Origin: Utricularia gibba
Taxonomy: Eukaryota; Streptophyta; Magnoliopsida; Lamiales; Lentibulariaceae
Assembly: GCA_002189035.1 (NCBI GenBank)
Contig: NEEC01000077.1
Coordinates: forward strand, 1 to 39,149
DNA length: 39,149 bases
Reading direction: 5' to 3'
Shown here piece by piece: positions 35,501 to 39,149 of the stretch. The notes beneath the pieces are model-generated. The model saw only the letters and a program-made list of their open reading frames with translations, did not search any database and was not told the origin of the DNA. The translations under genes were made by a program, and so were the position numbers. Position 1 is the stretch's first letter. Each line of letters opens with the position of its first letter.

Positions 35501-38500
35501 GAATAGTGCTTAGTTGGTGGCATAAAATGCAACTCCCTAGAGATACTAGTTTGACCTAATAAGAACAAGGAGCAATATTCTGGATCCAGAAAACAGACAA
35601 CTTCAATGCAACAGAATCAAAGATAAAAGTTATGCTTCTCAAAAAGGATGAGAGCTCATGAAAGGCTACTTGAAACCAGTCTTCAGTTAAAGCAGAAAAG
35701 ACTAATCCTACCTGATTGAAATCTCCAGTATGATACAGCACAACAGCAAGAAGACTGTAGGCACTTGCAGTTGTTCGGTGATATGGACCACATACAGCTA
35801 TCATCTTTGCCAGAGCCTTTTCATTATAGAAATTTCAGGGAGCGATTCAAAATATTACAGACATAACCTGGGAAATGCAGCTATGGTACCTTTGTTCCAT
35901 AGTTAACAGCATCTTCAAGTTTCCCCTTGTCCAGAGCAATCTTCGATGATTCAAGCAGATTTCGGCCATCTGCTGAGGAGCAGCCTACATGCTGAATTGG
36001 GGGAAAAAAAAGATGAGTGATGCAGAACAATCTATCGTTTAAACAAAAAATATACACAAAGAAGACTTATAAATTTACCTTACACACGGGAACCACGCTG
36101 ATGATGTCAGAAATCTCAAATGGGCTAGAACTGTCCAAATCATAGTCCTTAGCAGCCAACTCCAGTCCAACCTAAAAGGAAAGTGATGAGTGTTTCAGAT
36201 TGATAGCACTTTACAAATCATTTAAATGGAACCTTGTGGCAAAGTCCCTGGAGAACTGATATCTTCCTTATGTGCTGTAGTTCATCTTCCAGTCTCCATC
36301 CAAATCTTCTCTTCAAAAAACTCTTCACCCATAGTAACTTGAGATCTTGATCACATGGAATATTGTGATCGATATCAGAAGATCCCAGCAAGAAATTTAA
36401 ACATGAGGCGATCACAGCAGGCATGCTATCCATGCTCTCGACAGATGCAACTACAGCTCGAAGAACATGCTTGAACGCTCGTGTCACCATTTCATGAATG
36501 CAAAGAGATTGTATGTGAGGAAGCTTAACTGCAAGGTCAACCTGGTTCAAGAAGTTCACGTTTTTCATGTTCAAATGCTATCTAGGGGAGAATTCACAAA
36601 TCACAAACTGTAAAGATTGCTAACCCACCACACGGCCTAGGGAACGCATCTGTAATCCCCTAAGATGCATGAATTCAGTTAGAGTACGACCATCAACAGG
36701 AGAAAGTTCAAGGGATGCAAAGTCCGTGACCTGAAAAAATTACAGAACTGAAATAATTACACAGGAACCACTACCCTTCATTACAATTTAGCAAATCTGG
36801 TACCAGATTTGGCAAAGCAATATCTTCATAGTACTCATGCGCCATCTTCAAAAGCTCATCCAAAGACTGCATGGGAAGCAGTGGATCATAAAAATACAAG
36901 CCATCATTTTCAGGGGACACCCATGGAGGATATTAACATGATTTCATGGATCTCAGAGAATTCAAAAGAAAATAAGTACCTTGGTGTGAAGATTGGTCCC
37001 AATTTGCTTCAATCGCAGAAACGCATCTTCAGAAATATATTTCTGTAATTCATAGTTGGAATCATGAACCTGGGAGTCATCTGTATTTGTCTCCAGGTCT
37101 TGGCTACTGGATCCAGGAGTATTCTCTTCAGCATCACCATTAGGGAGACTCACATTCTTTTCCCGCTTCTTTAGCATTTTAAATTGTTTTCCAAGTCCTT
37201 TAACTGCCGGTTCAACCTTCTTGTCATCTCCAGGTTTTTCTTGTTTCTGTAGATGCTGCACCCAGCAAGAAACAAGTTCCCATCTTATCAAATTTTCTCT
37301 GGAATCAGAATTATCATCCAGGTTTGACAGACTATCTTTGATAACTTTCTCTACTAGAGCTCTTGAAGTTCCAACAGCCAATTTGTCAGATAAGGAACTC
37401 TGGTGACCAATCAAAGATTCCGCTGATGGCTTGTGAAGCATCACTCTTAAACTGGAAAAATACACCTCATCAGTTCATTAATCATATGAAAAAAAAAACA
37501 AATGCTTGTTAATAATATGGGCTGCTTCAAAAAACAGAGAGGAGACATACTACAAATGGAGAAATCAAGATCTCAAATTAGCAAACAGGCTCAAAGCTCA
37601 TGTACATTTCTTGTGATACTCACGATCCCAACAAACCAAGTCAAGAAAGGTAAAAAACTTCTCCTTGATCATTTGACAACATCTAATAATTTGCCACGAG
37701 ATATCCAGCAATGGCAATCCCTTCATCTAAAAGCTACTGATCTCTCAACAAGCAAAGGCTTACATGAGGTGTCACTCACAATAATCCATTCTGAACCAAA
37801 AACATCACTCATGAGGAGTGTCCATTAAGGAAAAAGTTAGTACCTGTTAACGTTAAGTGCATTTGCTCCACCTTCAGGTTGATCATCAATGTCTATACCC
37901 TCTAGAGGTCTCACTCCCTTTTTTATGTCGCCAACAACCTTCACAGTTGCAGAGTAGCCACAATGTCGAACAACCACAACACCCAAGGCTTCGGTGTCCT
38001 GAAACAGCATGGAAGACACTCATATCATCAATAAGAGACATATCCGAAAATGAACAATAACAAATCCAAATTCGCAGGAGGAAAAGCATCATCCCCTGCA
38101 GATAAATTTCTTTTTCCAATATTCATAGTTGCACTAGGGTATCTGTGCTTAGATTTTGACACTGCTATATGCATACAGAAAAAACATTAAGATTCACGAG
38201 CATTTAAGTACCCACCTGCCTTGAGATGTGGAGTTTGAGTAGCATTACTTACTTGTACAACTACATTTTCATCAGAAGTTAGCCCTTTAAGCAAATTTCT
38301 CCGAGACACATCCTGCACAGATTCATCAGAGGATCTGCAGCCGATGATCTTGGCCCTCTTCTCCCGTGTAGCTTCTGGATCATCTCTCTAACTGTTATAG
38401 AAAGATCTCCAATCCGACTCTCATGTGCAAATGAACCCGGGTGGCATTTTGAGGAATCTCCAGAAGCGGAACGTGCAACTTTCTCTATCGATGAAACAGC

Positions 38501-39149
38501 TTTAAAAATGGACACATCTAGAAACAGATTATGAACCAAAAATGCCTTCCTATCTCGGACAACTCTCTCCTCTTCGGTTTTGCAAGGTAGATTTGCCAAT
38601 ACAGCGAAGTATGTAGCCCATGGCCTACGATCAAACTCTCCTAATCTCCCCTGTCCTCCTCCATTACCTCCCCAGTTTTCATCCTCTGCAACAAGGGGCG
38701 CATAATGCCATGCAGAGTTGGTGATGGTTGGAGGAACTAGCCAGGTATTGGCACGGAAACCATAGGGAAGATTGCCGAACTGAAAGGGAACAAACTTTAC
38801 TCAATTTTCGACGGAAACACCCACACATGAAAATGGAAGGAAAACAGAACGTAGTGTTACCTTGTTGTGCTCAGAAAATGCTTTCATCAAGGATGCATAT
38901 GCCTAAAACAGAACATAACATTATGGTCGCATACTGTAACAATTTCAAGATTACGTATTCCTTAGGCATTTCAGAAACACCCACATTGGCAAAAGCCTGA
39001 CTTTGTTGTCGTAGAAGATCCACCAATGAGTGACTCTGCAACATTTGCTTTCCCAAAGTGTAGAACCCCTTCACTGATGCCATTACCTGAACTATCTTCC
39101 CATTGCATATCTTTATCTGCATAAAAGGTCATGCCATCATGAGCTCAGA
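32581..39149 (-). CDS. REC-type CLU/TPR protein (reduced chloroplast coverage family), 3' part, four frame breaks
   Basis: Large cytosolic protein of the plant REC1-3/TSS group (related to CLU/FRIENDLY); REC proteins control the share of cell volume taken by chloroplasts. 17 exons are visible: 38985-39116, 38861-38902, 38253-38779, 37844-37998, 36980-37451, 36804-36866, 36629-36730, 36233-36541, 36079-36171, 35890-35991, 35712-35816, 35348-35481, 35074-35257, 34804-34935, 34450-34562, 34303-34381, 32581-34200. They encode about 1455 residues; the N terminus lies beyond the right edge. Seen: [43 protein letters not shown], the [23 protein letters not shown] block, TPR repeats in exons 10-14, [31 protein letters not shown] and the ending [18 protein letters not shown]...CASAR. 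Single bases are missing near 38386, 34177, 33543 and 33149; restoring them makes both affected exons multiples of three (528 and 1623). Which REC member is not resolved. Confidence 0.9.

Overview
This is nuclear DNA from a plant, most likely a core eudicot. Genes are split by short GT-AG introns, spacers are very AT-rich, and the proteins belong to plant families: SnRK3/CIPK kinase, CDC27B/HOBBIT, a C2H2-EAR zinc finger, a plant receptor-like kinase, TPS-b terpene synthases and a REC-type CLU protein. I cannot name the species. I saw no bacterial operon, CRISPR array, tRNA or rRNA.

Layout, left to right: the 5' end of a CIPK kinase (minus, 1-363); an AT-rich spacer; the 15-exon APC/C subunit CDC27B (minus, 2915-7811) with a TGGGCY-rich upstream region near 8400-8660; a long spacer; an intronless single-finger C2H2 protein with a C-terminal EAR motif (plus, 11393-11887); a 10-exon receptor-like kinase (minus, 13560-16020); a spacer with a lone snRNA-type USE motif; two tandem seven-exon terpene synthase genes (plus, 19463-21679 and 23955-26179), the second followed by a probable solo LTR; an intronless serine-rich protein (plus, 27601-28200); an uncertain minus-strand frame; an intronless DDX41/RH35-type DEAD-box helicase (plus, 29871-31642) behind a site-II-rich promoter; and a convergent 17-exon stretch of a REC/CLU protein (minus, 32581 to beyond the right edge).

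Most of these are housekeeping genes: cell-cycle ubiquitin ligase, RNA helicase, CLU/REC protein. The terpene synthase pair is the specialised-metabolism locus. It is a local tandem duplication of about 3 kb. The two copies share a 726-bp tract that is identical through two introns while both flanks have diverged, and both carry an unusual 61-bp intron with a GC donor.

Three conserved genes contain seven reading-frame breaks in total. Six are explained by loss of one base in a homopolymer and the seventh by loss of two. Exon phases and total lengths become consistent only after these corrections, so consensus error is much more likely than real gene decay. The other genes in the window are unbroken.
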